Shown: piece by piece, positions 49,001-59,229 of the stretch
Position numbering within the stretch: position 1 is the first letter of the stretch
Layout: each line of letters begins with the position of its first letter
From: Apoderus coryli
Lineage: Eukaryota > Arthropoda > Insecta > Coleoptera > Attelabidae
Assembly: GCA_911728435.2 (NCBI GenBank)
Contig: OU452211.1
Span: 13,002,428-13,066,427, forward strand
DNA: 64,000 nucleotides
Direction of reading: 5' to 3'
Made by a program: the position numbers and the translations under genes
The notes under the pieces: model-generated
Databases searched by the model: none
What the model saw: only the letters and a program-made list of their open reading frames with translations
Told to the model about the DNA's origin: nothing

Positions 49001-52000
49001 TTAAATTAAACAAAGCAGTGTAATTGGGATAACACCTGTATCTGTCTTTTATAAATAAATAAATAATTAAATTATTTCACTTACTCTAAGTACACGAAAA
49101 TCTCCTTTCTCAATACGTTCCAACAACTTCAACAAGCCACACATTTTGATTTCATCATTAATGCTTTGGTTTACTTTAGCAGCCTGGACTAACATTGTAA
49201 AGTAACGTCGAGCATTGTATGCTAAACTTTGTAGTCGTGTTTGGTATTCACCAGTCTCATCGTTTTCCAACTATGTAAAATAAATGTCAGGACTCAATGG
49301 AACAAATTTAGATGAATATAGTGAGAACCAGATTTGAGATATGTAAGACTACTAATCAGTTTCTTTGTAAACAAAATAAAACACAGGATTTAATTCCATA
49401 TTCATCGGACCAGCAAATTATACTTCTAGTTGTCCGTTGGTCACATAAATTTTTGCAGATTTCATCTTTTTATGGCTCGCCTTACATGTTCCAGATAGGA
49501 AGCACGGCATGCATGTGTTTTATTCTGAGAATATCTCTTCGTAGATAATAGAAATAAGGTTTCAATATATCATTTTTTGGGGTATATAAACAACAATAAT
49601 AAGGATTTTCATTAATTTTGAGCCCATTTTTTTAATTCAGTTCATATGGCTTTTTTAGCTTTCTCATTGGTATCTGAATATATTTCTTACTATAAACAAT
49701 TAAAATATTTTCTTGCTTTTTCTAATTTCTTGCACATAACCTTCGGTTAAACTTAATGACAAAAATACAGATTTGTTCAAAATAAATGGATCCAAACAAC
49801 CCCTCCACTGTGAGCACCGAATGAAAACTTCAATCTATACTTAACGAAATCGATTATTTTGTTAATTGAGTTTTACTAGCGTTTTAATTTTAAGATGCAA
49901 AGAACAGTCACCAGAATACTGTTATATTATGTCTCGCAGATGAGATCTGCTCTTGATTTCAATGAATTAAAGAATGTACCGAACCTCGTAGGTTTTTTAT
50001 TGATAATGAATGCAATGCCATGAATTCCACTTTAGTCTTCTCTATAACCAGAGATTTGGCCTTTCTCTTTCTCTCTAAAATACAGTAGTCAAGACTCCAG
50101 ACAAGAGTGAGATTATTGTTTTTCCTACTATTTTAGAGTCTAGATTTGACACTTACACACATTTTATAAAGTCGCCTGATGCCCTCATATGCTTCTGGCA
50201 TGCGTTTGCTGCATGTTAAACACTTAGAACATAAACATAGATTTCTATTATAGTGCTCTAAAAGATTCCAAGGTTGTAGCAAAGTTAATACGTAATGTGC
50301 ACAACATTAATCTTTGGTTGTAGCAATATCAAAGGTTTTACTAATTGGATTATATTTAGCAAACAAAACATTTTCTCAATACGCTAAACCAATCACAAAA
50401 GAGTCGATGCAGGCTCAAAGCATTTCTAAAGTAAAGCCATATTTCAGCGATCAAAATATGTTTGTCAAAAATTTGCTAACTAATATGCTTGTTAGCAATA
50501 TGTTTATTGAAGACAGTTAGGACTCGTTTGTTAACACAAGTTTTAAAATTATGGCAATATAGCACACTACCCTGTTGAAAATACCGTATAGAATCATATT
50601 AAAACTTGATCTGGATCTATAAGTATCTATAAGTGACTATAGTTTTTAATCTGGCTTTGACAAGCTCTATGTTATTTTAATAGTAATCTTATATGATTCA
50701 ATATGGTTTGGGTTTATTTGGATATACATATAAAACACATCAATGGAATTGTATTGGTCTCTATAAGTTTTAAATATGATTAGATCTAATATGCCATTAC
50801 AGATTCAAAACAAAGTGGGTTTTATACGGATTTAATAGGTTAAAATGAATAGTGTTTAATATGGAATTACTGAATAAAAATTGCCATAAAACGAATTGGT
50901 TTCAATATGGATTAATAAGAAATTCTTTATTTGGGAATTGTTGGTTTCAATAAGGCATTCCAAATCAAATGTTTAATTTGGTTTTATCAGTTTGAATTAG
51001 TTTTTATGCGGCATAAAACTGCTTATTTCAATTGCGTTTAATATGGAAGTACTGAATAAAAATTACCGTGGAACGAATTGGTTTCAATATGGATTAATAA
51101 GAAATTCTTTATTTGGAATTTATTGGTTTCAATAAGGTATTCCAAATCAAATATTTAATTTGGTTTTATCAGTTTGAATTAGTTTTTATGCGGCATAAAA
51201 CTGCTTATTTCAATTGTGTTTAATATGGAAGTACTGAATAAAAATTATCATGAAACGAATTGGTTTCAATATGGATTAATAAGAAATTCTTTAATTGGAA
51301 TTTATTGGTTTCAATAAGGTATTCCAAATCAAATGTTTAATTTGGTTTTATCAGTTTGAATTAGTTTTTATGCGGCATAAAACTGCTTATTTCAATTGCG
51401 TTTAATATGGAAGTACTGAATAAAAATTACCATGGAACGAATTGGTTTCAACAGGGATTAATAAGAAATTCTTTATTTGGAATTTATTGGTTTCAATAAG
51501 GTATTCCAAATCAAATGTTTAATTTGGTTTTATCAGTTTGAATTAGTTTTTATGCGGCATAAAACTGCTTATTTCAATTGCGTTTAATATGGAAGTACTG
51601 AATAAAAATTACCATGGAACGAATTGGTTTCAATATGGATTAATAAGAAATTCTTTATTTGGAATTTATTGGTTTCAATAAGGTATTCCAAATCAAATGT
51701 TTAATTTGGTTTTATCAGTTTGAATTAGTTTTTATGCGGCATAAAACTGCTTATTTCAATTGCGTTTAATATGGAAGTACTGAATAAAAATTACCATGGA
51801 ACGAATTGGTTTCAATATGGATTAATAAGAAATTCTTTATTTGGGAATTGTTGGTTTCAATAAGGCATTCCAAATCAAATGTTTAATTTGGTTTTATCAG
51901 TTTGAATTAGTTTTTATGCGGCATAAAACTGCTTATTTCAATTGCGTTTAATATGGAAGTACTGAATAAAAATTACCATGGAACGAATTGGTTTCAATAT

Positions 52001-55000
52001 GGATTAATAAGAAATTCTTTATTTGGAATTTATTGGTTTCAATAAGGTATTCCAAATCAAATGTTTAATTTGGTTTTATCAGTTTGAATTAGTTTTTATG
52101 CGGCATAAAACTGCTTATTTCAATTGCGTTTAATATGGAAGTACTGAATAAAAATTACCATGGAACGAATTGGTTTCAATATGGATTAATAAGAAATTCT
52201 TTATTTGGGAATTGTTGGTTTCAATAAGGCATTCCAAATCAAATGTTTAATTTGGTTTTATCAGTTTGAATTAGTTTTTATGCGGCATAAAACTGCTTAT
52301 TTCAATTGCGTTTAATATGGAAGTACTGAATAAAAATTACCATGGAACGAATTGGTTTCAACATGGATTAATAAAAAATTCTTTATTTGGAATTTATTGG
52401 TTTCAATAAGGTATTCCAAATCAAATGTTTAATTTGGTTTTATCAGTTTGAATTAGTTTTTATGCGGCATAAAACTGCTTATTTCAATTGTGTTTAATAT
52501 GGAAGTACTGAATAAAAATTATCATGAAACGAATTGGTTTCAATATGGATTAATAAGAAATTCTTTAATTGGAATTTATTGGTTTCAATAAGGTATTCCA
52601 AATCAAATGTTTAATTTGGTTTTATCAGTTTGAATTAGTTTTTATGCGGCATAAAACTGCTTATTTCAATTGCGTTTAATATGGAAGTACTGAATAAAAA
52701 TTACCATGGAACGAATTGGTTTCAACATGGATTAATAAAAAATTCTTTATTTGGAATTTATTGGTTTCAATAAGGTATTCCAAATCAAATGTTTAATTTG
52801 GTTTTATCAGTTTGAATTAGTTTTTATGCGGCATAAAACTGCTTATTTCAATTGTGTTTAATATGGAAGTACTGAATAAAAATTATCATGAAACGAATTG
52901 GTTGCAATATGGATTAATAAGAAATTCTTTAATTGAAATTTATTGGTTTCAATAAGGTATTCCAAATCAAATGTTTAATTTGGTTTTATCAGTTTGAATT
53001 AGTTTTTATGCGGCATAAAACTGCCTATTTCAATTGCGTTTAATATGGAAGTACTGAATAAAAATTACCATGGAACGAATTGGTTTCAACAGGGATTAAT
53101 AAGAAATTCTTTATTTGGAATTTATTGGTTTCAATAAGGTATTCCAAATCAAATGTTTAATTTGGTTTTATCAGTTTGAATTAGTTTTTATGCGGCATAA
53201 AACTGCTTATTTCAATTGCGTTTAATATGGAAGTACTGAATAAAAATTACCATGGAACGAATTGGTTTTAATATGGATTAATAAGAAATTCTTTATTTGG
53301 AATTTATTGGTTTCAATAAGGTATTCCAAATCAAATGTTTTATCAGTTTGAATTAGTTTTTATGCGGCATAAAACTGCTTATTTCAATTGCGTTTAATAT
53401 GGAAGTACTGAATAAAAATTACCATGGAACGAATTGGTTTCAATATGGATTAATAAGAAATTCTTTATTTGGGAATTGTTGGTTTCAATAAGGCATTCCA
53501 AATCAAATGTTTAATTTGGTTATATCAGTTTGAATTAGTTTTTATGCGGCATAAAACTGCTTATTTCAATTGCGTTTAATATGGAAGTACTGAATAAAAA
53601 TTACCATGGAACGAATTGGTTTCAATATGGATTAATATGAAATTCTTTAATTGGAATTTATTGGTTTCAATAAGGTATTCCAAATCAAATGTTTAATTTG
53701 GTATTATCAGTTTGAATTAGTTTTTATGCGGCATAAAACTGCTTATTTCAATTGTGTTTAATATGGAAGTACTGAATAAAAATTATCATGAAACGAATTG
53801 GTTTCATTATGGATTAATAAGAAATTCTTTAATTGGAATTTATTGGTTTCAATAAGGTATTCCAAATCAAATGTTTAATTTGGTTTTATCAGTTTGAATT
53901 AGTTTTTATGCGGCATAAAACTGCTTATTTCAATTGCGTTTAATATGGAAGTACTGAATAAAAATTACCATGGAACGAATTGGTTTCAACATGGATTAAT
54001 AAAAAATTCTTTATTTGGAATTTATTGGTTTCAATAAGGTATTCCAAATCAAATGTTTAATTTGGTTTTATCAGTTTGAATTAGTTTTTATGCGGCATAA
54101 AACTGCTTATTTCAATTGTGTTTAATATGGAAGTACTGAATAAAAATTATCATGAAACGAATTGGTTTCAATATGGATTAATAAGAAATTCTTTAATTGA
54201 AATTTATTGGTTTCAATAAGGTATTCCAAATCAAATGTTTAATTTGGTTTTATCAGTTTGAATTAGTTTTTATGCGGCATAAAACTGCTTATTTCAATTG
54301 CGTTTAATATGGAAGTACTGAATAAAAATTACCATGGAACGAATTGGTTTCAACAGGGATTAATAAGAAATTCTTTATTTGGAATTTATTGGTTTCAATA
54401 AGGTATTCCAAATCAAATGTTTAATTTGGTTTTATCAGTTTGAATTAGTTTTTATGCGGCATAAAACTGCTTATTTCAATTGCGTTTAATATGGAAGTAC
54501 TGAATAAAAATTACCATGGAACGAATTGGTTTTAATATGGATTAATAAGAAATTCTTTATTTGGAATTTATTGGTTTCAATAAGGTATTCCAAATCAAAT
54601 GTTTAATTTGGTTTTATCAGTTTGAATTAGTTTTTATGCGGCATAAAACTGCTTATTTCAATTGCGTTTAATATGGAAGTACTGAATAAAAATTACCATG
54701 GAACGAATTGGTTTTAATATGGATTAATAAGAAATTCTTTATTTGGAATTTATTGGTTTCAATAAGGTATTCCAAATCAAATGTTTAATTTGGTTTTATC
54801 AGTTTGAATTAGTTTTTATGCGGCATAAAACTGCTTATTTCAATTGCGTTTAATATGGAAGTACTGAATAAAAATTACCATGGAACGAATTGGTTTCAAT
54901 ATGGATTAATAAGAAATTCTTTATTTGGGAATTGTTGGTTTCAATAAGGCATTCCAAATCAAATGTTTAATTTGGTTTTATCAGTTTGAATTAGTTTTTA

Positions 55001-58000
55001 TGCGGCATAAAACTGCTTATTTCAATTGCGTTTAATATGGAAGTACTGAATAAAAATTACCATGGAACGAATTGGTTTCAACATGGATTAATAAAAAATT
55101 CTTTATTTGGAATTTATTGGTTTCAATAAGGTATTCCAAATCAAATGTTTAATTTGGTTTTATCAGTTTGAATTAGTTTTTATGCGGCATAAAACTGCTT
55201 ATTTCAATTGCGTTTAATATGGAAGTACTGAATAAAAATTACCATGGAACGAATTGGTTTCAATATGGATTAATAAGAAATTCTTTATTTGGAATTTATT
55301 GGTTTCAATAAAGTATTCCAAATCAAATGTTTAATTTGGTTTTATCAGTTTGAATTAGTTTTTATGCGGCATAAAACTGCTTATTTCAATTGCGTTTAAT
55401 ATGGAAGTACTGAATAAAAATTACCATGGAACGAATTGGTTTCAACAGCGATTAATAAGAAATTCTTTATTTGGAATTTAATGGTTTCAATAAGGTATTC
55501 CAAATCAAATGTTTAATTTGGTTTTATCAGTTTGAATTAGTTTTTATGCGGCATAAAACTGCTTATTTCAATTGCGTTTAATATGGAAGTACTGAATAAA
55601 AATTACCATGGAACGAATTGGTTTCAATATGGATTAATAAGAAATTCTTTATTTGGAATTTATTGGTTTCAATAAGGTATTCCAAATCAAATGTTTAATT
55701 TGGTTTTATCAGTTTGAATTAGTTTTTATGCGGCATAAAACTGCTTATTTCAATTGTGTTTAATATGGAAGTACTGAATAAAAATTATCATGAAACGAAT
55801 TGGTTTCAATATGGATTAATAAGAAATTCTTTAATTGAAATTTATTGGTTTCAATAAGGTATTCCAAATCAAATGTTTAATTTGGTTTTATCAGTTTGAA
55901 TTAGTTTTTATGCGGCATAAAACTGCTTATTTCAATTGCGTTTAATATGGAAGTACTGAATAAAAATTACCATGGAACGAATTGGTTTCAACAGGGATTA
56001 ATAAGAAATTCTTTATTTGGAATTTATTGGTTTCAATAAGGTATTCCAAATCAAATGTTTAATTTGGTTTTATCAGTTTGAATTAGTTTTTATGCGGCAT
56101 AAAACTGCTTATTTCAATTGCGTTTAATATGGAAGTACTGAATAAAAATTACCATGGAACGAATTGGTTTTAATATGGATTAATAAGAAATTCTTTATTT
56201 GGAATTTATTGGTTTCAATAAGGTATTCCAAATCAAATGTTTAATTTGGTTTTATCAGTTTGAATTAGTTTTTATGCGGCATAAAACTGCTTATTTCAAT
56301 TGCGTTTAATATGGAAGTACTGAATAAAAATTACCATGGAACGAATTGGTTTCAATATGGATTAATAAGAAATTCTTTATTTGGGAATTGTTGGTTTCAA
56401 TAAGGCATTCCAAATCAAATGTTTAATTTGGTTTTATCAGTTTGAATTAGTTTTTATGCGGCATAAAACTGCTTATTTCAATTGCGTTTAATATGGAAGT
56501 ACTGAATAAAAATTACCATGGAACGAATTGGTTTCAACATGGATTAATAAAAAATTCTTTATTTGGAATTTATTGGTTTCAATAAGGTATTCCAAATCAA
56601 ATGTTTAATTTGGTTTTATCAGTTTGAATTAGTTTTTATGCGGCATAAAACTGCTTATTTCAATTGCGTTTAATATGGAAGTACTGAATAAAAATTACCA
56701 TGGAACGAATTGGTTTCAATATGGATTAATAAGAAATTCTTTATTTGGAATTTATTGGTTTCAATAAAGTATTCCAAATCAAATGTTTAATTTGGTTTTA
56801 TCAGTTTGAATTAGTTTTTATGCGGCATAAAACTGCTTATTTCAATTGCGTTTAATATGGAAGTACTGAATAAAAATTACCATGGAACGAATTGGTTTCA
56901 ACAGCGATTAATAAGAAATTCTTTATTTGGAATTTAATGGTTTCAATAAGGTATTCCAAATCAAATGTTTAATTTGGTTTTATCAGTTTGAATTAGTTTT
57001 TATGCGGCATAAAACTGCTTATTTCAATTGCGTTTAATATGGAAGTACTGAATAAAAATTACCATGGAACGAATTGGTTTCAATATGGATTAATAAGAAA
57101 TTCTTTATTTGGAATTTATTGGTTTCAATAAGGTATTCCAAATCAAATGTTTAATTTGGTTTTATCAGTTTGAATTAGTTTTTATGCGGCATAAAACTGC
57201 TTATTTCAATTGCGTTTAATATGGAAGTACTGAATAAAAATTACCATGGAACGAATTGGTTTCAATATGGATTAATAAGAAATTCTTTATTTGGGAATTG
57301 TTGGTTTCAATAAGGCATTCCAAATCAAATGTTTAATTTGGTTTTATCAGTTTGAATTAGTTTTTATGCGGCATAAAACTGCTTATTTCAATTGCGTTTA
57401 ATATGGAAGTACTGAATAAAAATTACCATGGAACGAATTGGTTTCAATATGGATTAATAAGAAATTCTTTATTTGGAATTTATTGGTTTCAATAAGGTAT
57501 TCCAAATCAAATGTTTAATTTGGTTTTATCAGTTTGAATTAGTTTTTATGCGGCATAAAACTGCTTATTTCAATTGCGTTTAATATGGAAGTACTGAATA
57601 AAAATTACCATGGAACGAATTGGTTTCAACAGGGATTAATAAGAAATTCTTTAATTGGAATTTATTGGTTTCAATAAGGTATTCCAAATCAAATGTTTAA
57701 TTTGGTTTTATCAGTTTGAATTAGTTTTTATGCGGCATAAAACTGCTTATTTCAATTGCGTTTAATATGGAAGTACTGAATAAAAATTACCATGGAACGA
57801 ATTGGTTTCAACAGGGATTAATAAGAAATTCTTTATTTGGAATTTATTGGTTTCAATAAGGTATTCCAAATCAAATATTTAATTTGGTTTTATCAGTTTG
57901 AATTAGTTTTTATGCGGCATAAAACTGCTTATTTCAATTGTGTTTAATATGGAAGTACTGAATAAAAATTACCATGGAACGAATTGTTTTCAACATGGAT

Positions 58001-59229
58001 TAATAAGAAATTCTTTATTTGGAATTTATTGGTTTCAATAAGGTATTCCAAATCAAATGTTTAATTTGGTTTTATCAGTTTGAATTAGTTTTTATGCGGC
58101 ATAAAACTGCTTATTTCAATTGCGTTTAATATGGAAGTACTGAATAAAAATTGCCATAAAACGAATTGGTTTCAATATGGATTAATAAGAAATTCTTTAT
58201 TTAGGAATTGTTGGTTTCAATAAGGCATTCCAAATCAAATAATATTAAATCCGTTCTAAATGTAAACAGGTTCTATTGGGCAATCCTGATAGAAACTGAT
58301 AACTACAAATTAATCCCAATAGCTTTTGCATTTGGATTTGCTTATAAAACCATATTAAATCCGTTCTAAATGTAAACAGGTTCTATTGGGCAATCCTGAT
58401 AGAATCTGATAACTACAAATTAATCCCAATAGCTTTTGCATTTGGATTGCATAAAACCATATTAAATCCATTTAAGATTTTATTGGATTCTTGTGGGTAT
58501 TCCTGATTCATACTAATTATTTCAAATATGTTTTTAGTTTGGAATTGCTGTTTCAAATACACACTATGAACCGTATTAATCCATATTAAATTTTTTTTTA
58601 TATGGTTCTATCTGGCATTTTCAACAGGGACTTTTATCACTTACCGGATTTTTTTCCAAAACCCCGATACAATCAACAGTTTTCTTCTTTTTAAACCAAC
58701 TACCAGACCATAACCGATTACTAAAGCTCCTACTTCTTCTTAAATCTATCACAGATTTCATTAAACTACATTCAAAAAATTGCTCATCTTCAGCTAATTT
58801 TTTAGAAATTTCCATCTCCCGCTCATACACAGCCAGCAAATTAGCAAAAAACTTTTTCGCCATCAATTGTTGCATTTTACTGGCATCGTTTAGTTTCAAC
58901 AAATAATCCGAATTCTTCTGATTATTGTACGAAACTATGCACAATTTGTTTTCAGCGCCAATATCCGCGTTGTCGAATATATCTAACAAATTATCACTCG
59001 CCAAATATGTAAGGCTTTCACTGGCTAATGCTTCATTACTTATAATAATTTGACAACTGACAGTACTCGGATTCTCTTTGATCATTGGTAAAGTTGATTC
59101 CCCTATATCCGGATTAATTTGGACAGCTGTTTCGTTGTTGTTACGTGGTGTTGAACTAAAGCTTACAAGGCTTGAAGTCTTTGAGAGTGGTGTGTATTGT
59201 GAAGATACTTCCTGGTCAATTGATGTAAT
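33953..59229 (-). CDS. Unrecognised host gene, last four exons
   Basis: Exons 59229-58645 (195 codons), 49270-49085 (62), 40850-40613 (79 plus one base) and 34053-33953 join with phases 0/0, 0/0, 0/1 and 1/stop, giving about 370 residues. All have AG acceptors; the first two donors are GTAAGTGA and the third GTAACA. The predicted protein is largely helical and charged, has a Ser-rich start (SSLVSFSSTPRNNNETA) and a basic patch SFSNRLWSGSWFKKKK. I do not recognise the family. It has no RT, transposase or other mobile-element motif, which supports a host gene. Upstream exons are not seen. Introns of 9.4, 8.2 and 6.6 kb are filled by repeats. Least certain is the last exon. Confidence 0.6.
34054..34480. 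other. Intron of the minus-strand gene, nothing recognised
   Basis: AT-rich with poly-A runs; no feature that I can support. Confidence 0.5.
34508..34710 (+). pseudogene. RTE-like RT, part before the insertion
   Basis: Reads AIHNSKNNKATGPDGIPSEI, a stop after YETGQ (34650), then QQWLSSTFIPLPKKNNAR up to the insertion. Joining across the CCCAAC transposon with one AA removed restores KCGDHRLISL in frame. Confidence 0.8.
34711..37178. mobile_element. CCCAAC-ended DNA transposon, copy 3
   Basis: Ends CCCAACTAACAATT and GAATTGCTAGTTGGG; flanked by AA (34709-34710, 37179-37180). The empty site is readable from the RT frame it interrupts. About 180 bases shorter than copy 2, mainly from a deletion near 36437. 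Confidence 0.92.
37179..38297 (+). pseudogene. RTE-like RT, part after the insertion
   Basis: Open for about 370 codons: CGDHRLISLMGHTLKVFLKI, CFVDYEKAFDRVEH with the first catalytic Asp, RGVRQGCVLSPLLFNLYSE, YADDTVLI and the C-terminal RRMLKIPWTARITN and LGHVMRN motifs. Catalytic residues are intact, but the ORF lacks its endonuclease and is broken upstream. Confidence 0.85.
38447..40128. repeat. Dimeric satellite, 177-bp period (about 91 + 86 bp)
   Basis: About 19 monomers, each starting TTCACCTCTTMAAACTT and containing GTGTTCCTGGTACGAAATCG. Type A monomers end AGAATGTGGCTCTCCTAAT and are about 91 bases; type B end ACGARATTCTCCTGATACTT and are about 86. They mostly alternate, so start-to-start spacing of like monomers is 176-180 bases. 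The first three monomers are all type A-like. A local inverted duplication interrupts the array at 39759-39796. It lies in the last intron of the minus-strand gene. Confidence 0.93.
39759..39796. repeat. Perfect 17-bp inverted repeat inside the satellite
   Basis: ACAGAATGTGGCTCTCC is followed by ATTA and then its exact reverse complement. Neighbouring monomers have only the forward copy, and the first half of the next monomer is missing. This looks like a single strand-switch event. Confidence 0.9.
40129..40612. other. Intron of the minus-strand gene, nothing recognised
   Basis: Unique-looking AT-rich sequence between the satellite and the exon at 40613. Confidence 0.5.
40613..40850 (-). CDS. 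Unrecognised gene, third exon of four seen
   Basis: Acceptor ACTGTTATTTAG, donor AAAAG/GTAACA. Encodes KEHEVNFEEEIKEQMKQAFL, KKNKRKLNNSDINLIRTFVS and SKTDIIASYIGKGVIDNEAK, a helical, charged stretch. Phase 0 start, phase 1 end. Confidence 0.6.
40917..41231 (+). pseudogene. Jockey-like ORF1 C-terminus with zinc knuckles
   Basis: 104 codons. CYNCCQYGHVSKYC and CYYCGESHAAENC are two CCHC zinc knuckles, followed by a third, CPNCRKVRLQNRSHRASDTAC, typical of gag-like ORF1 proteins that coat LINE RNA. The N-terminal half is missing. The stop overlaps the ORF2 start (ATGGCTAA at 41224-41231), the usual Jockey-type junction. Confidence 0.85.
41224..44825 (+). pseudogene. Jockey-like ORF2, endonuclease and linker, interrupted
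   Basis: Starts MANKIGKNQISIYYQNVRGL; after the CCCAAC insert it continues RTKTSDLYTNVAG and TLTETWLHDGIYDSELF, the AP-endonuclease N-terminus with its catalytic Glu in TETW. An internal deletion follows near 44070, then LNNVTNNRNSILDLVISG and a diverged end of the endonuclease. The linker with YPPWFTPEIKNDI and CPTKFWNFIKSKK runs to about 44790. Several frameshifts and a stop at 44430. Confidence 0.8.
41283..43912. mobile_element. CCCAAC-ended DNA transposon, copy 4
   Basis: Ends CCCAACTAACAATT and GAATTGCTAGTTGGG; flanked by CT (41281-41282, 43913-43914). Removing it rejoins QNVRGL to RTKTS of the Jockey-like endonuclease. It is the most diverged copy, and carries an extra segment of about 60 bases near 41515-41575 that resembles a local duplication. 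Confidence 0.92.
44826..46540. repeat. Tandem repeat block with CGAACGCCTATG motif
   Basis: Nine copies of a motif close to TTTACGAACGCCTATGTGAA at spacings of about 110-145 bases, each next to a 'CCCTTTT' run and an 'AGGTTAT' segment. A larger direct repeat of about 526 bases is visible (45103 against 45629, both AAGTGGTTTTTGAGTTATCA). It ends in a GACA run. No coding potential; it interrupts the Jockey-like ORF2. Confidence 0.8.
46485..46511. repeat. (ACAG)n microsatellite
   Basis: Uninterrupted ACAG run that follows GTTAAGCAGTTTTGGCGTTTT. Similar runs end many insect short repeats. Confidence 0.95.
46632..46730 (+). repeat. 5' leader scrap of the mariner-like element
   Basis: ATAACATATCATTACACG and GAAACTGTTCAAAATGACT followed by GTCATTGTCA match 63159-63252, which precedes the mariner-like ORF at the right end of the window. 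After about 46730 the two diverge. Confidence 0.7.
46731..47146. other. Unassigned sequence between repeat blocks
   Basis: Starts AGGTGTCCCAGAATCAAACT, which looks like the edge of another short DNA element. A plus-strand stretch at 47041-47146 reads KEKVNPTNKELIRSNISQHL and could be a gag-like scrap, but I cannot assign it. Confidence 0.35.
47147..47545. repeat. Second, shorter copy of the CGAACGCC repeat block
   Basis: About 400 bases nearly identical to 45913-46310, with three CGAACGCC motifs at 47190, 47328 and 47472. It borders the Jockey-like RT directly. Confidence 0.85.
47545..48861 (+). pseudogene. Jockey-like ORF2, reverse transcriptase
   Basis: Broken frames contain KISKITPIYKNGNRADVTNY, AIYTDFAKAFDKVNHNILI, TSGVPQGSALGPIPFLMFID and CSLFADDLKLFRII, followed by the C-terminal thumb region LEYYCIVWSPMY. 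The two catalytic Asp of FADD are retained. Frameshifts near 47750, 47895 and 48130 and a stop at 48406 make it inactive. Confidence 0.82.
49085..49270 (-). CDS. Unrecognised gene, second exon of four seen
   Basis: 62 codons, phase 0 at both ends. Acceptor TTATTTTACATAG, donor GTAAGTGA. Encodes LENDETGEYQTRLQSLAYNA, RRYFTMLVQAAKVNQSIND and CGLLKLLERIEKGDFRVLR. The reading carries on in frame past the donor to a stop within 20 bases, so splicing is needed for a longer protein. Confidence 0.6.
49271..50569. other. Intron of the minus-strand gene, nothing recognised
   Basis: No coding motif or element end that I can support. Confidence 0.5.
50570..50600 (+). repeat. Left terminal inverted repeat
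   Basis: Matches the reverse complement of 58599-58629 at about 26 of 30 positions, starting with an exact CCCTGTTGAAAAT. Confidence 0.8.
50853..58240. repeat. 182-bp satellite, 40 full units and one partial
   Basis: Unit starts were followed from GTTTAATATGGAAGTACTGA at 50853 through 51035, 51217, 51399 and so on to 58123. Spacing is exactly 182 except for the unit at 53219, which has a 10-base deletion. Each unit contains an inverted repeat, ATTTGGAAT...ATTCCAAAT, enclosing TTATTG/CAATAA. Each unit also has two versions of ATTGGTTTCAATAWGG. Variant units recur in blocks, giving higher-order structure. No open frame crosses units usefully. Confidence 0.97.
58241..58480. repeat. About 110-bp direct repeat next to the satellite
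   Basis: ATATTAAATCCGTTCTAAAT begins at about 58242 and again at 58352, with a third diverged start at 58459 (CATATTAAATCCATTTAAG). The units include CAGGTTCTATTGGGCAATCC. They share the 'AATATTAAATCC' and 'TATTGG' grammar of the 182-bp unit and may be its relatives. Confidence 0.85.
58599..58629 (-). repeat. Right terminal inverted repeat
   Basis: Inverse partner of 50570-50600, ending ATTTTCAACAGGG. Confidence 0.8.
58645..59229 (-). CDS. Unrecognised gene, first exon of four seen
   Basis: 195 codons, phase 0 at both ends. Acceptor CGTTTTAACAG, donor CCG/GTAAGTGAT, a near-perfect consensus. Encodes a Ser/Thr-rich start (SQYTPLSKTSSLVSFSSTPR), the segment IKENPSTVSCQIIISNEALA, the helical stretch MAKKFFANLLAVYEREMEIS and the basic segment RRSRSFSNRLWSGSWFKKKK. 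If the donor were not used, the frame would stop 8 codons later at 58621. Confidence 0.65.

Larger units (their letters stand above)
40900..49070 (+). mobile_element. Jockey-like non-LTR retrotransposon with nested insertions
   Basis: Contains the end of ORF1 (zinc knuckles), ORF2 in pieces, and a TAAA-type tail at 49051-49070. A CCCAAC transposon (41283-43912) and a block of tandem repeats with a mariner-like scrap (about 44826-47545) sit inside ORF2. It nearly fills the 8.2 kb intron between exons 49085-49270 and 40613-40850 of the minus-strand gene, with its tail ending about 14 bases from a splice donor. Confidence 0.85.
50570..58629. mobile_element. Terminal-inverted-repeat element filled with a 182-bp satellite
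   Basis: The left edge reads CCCTGTTGAAAATACCGTAT then AGAATCATATT; the right edge is the inverse of CCCTGTTGAAAATGCCAGAT then AGAACCATAT. The terminal inverted repeats are therefore about 30 bases with few mismatches. Between them are about 280 bases of unique sequence, 41 satellite units, and about 390 bases of related but diverged repeats. No transposase. A target duplication is unclear (ACTA left, ACTT right). Its right end lies 14 bases from the splice donor of exon 58645-59229, and it nearly fills a 9.4 kb intron. Confidence 0.8.

Noticed and set aside
50853..58240. Regularly spaced repeats as a CRISPR array
   Set aside because: Units are 182 bases and repeat along their whole length with no unique spacers, in a eukaryotic intron; this is a satellite.
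58621..58644. Stop codon at 58621 as the true end of the minus-strand protein
   Set aside because: A near-consensus donor lies 8 codons before it, and the next exon continues in phase; the tail after the donor runs into the transposon end. Not excluded as an alternative isoform.
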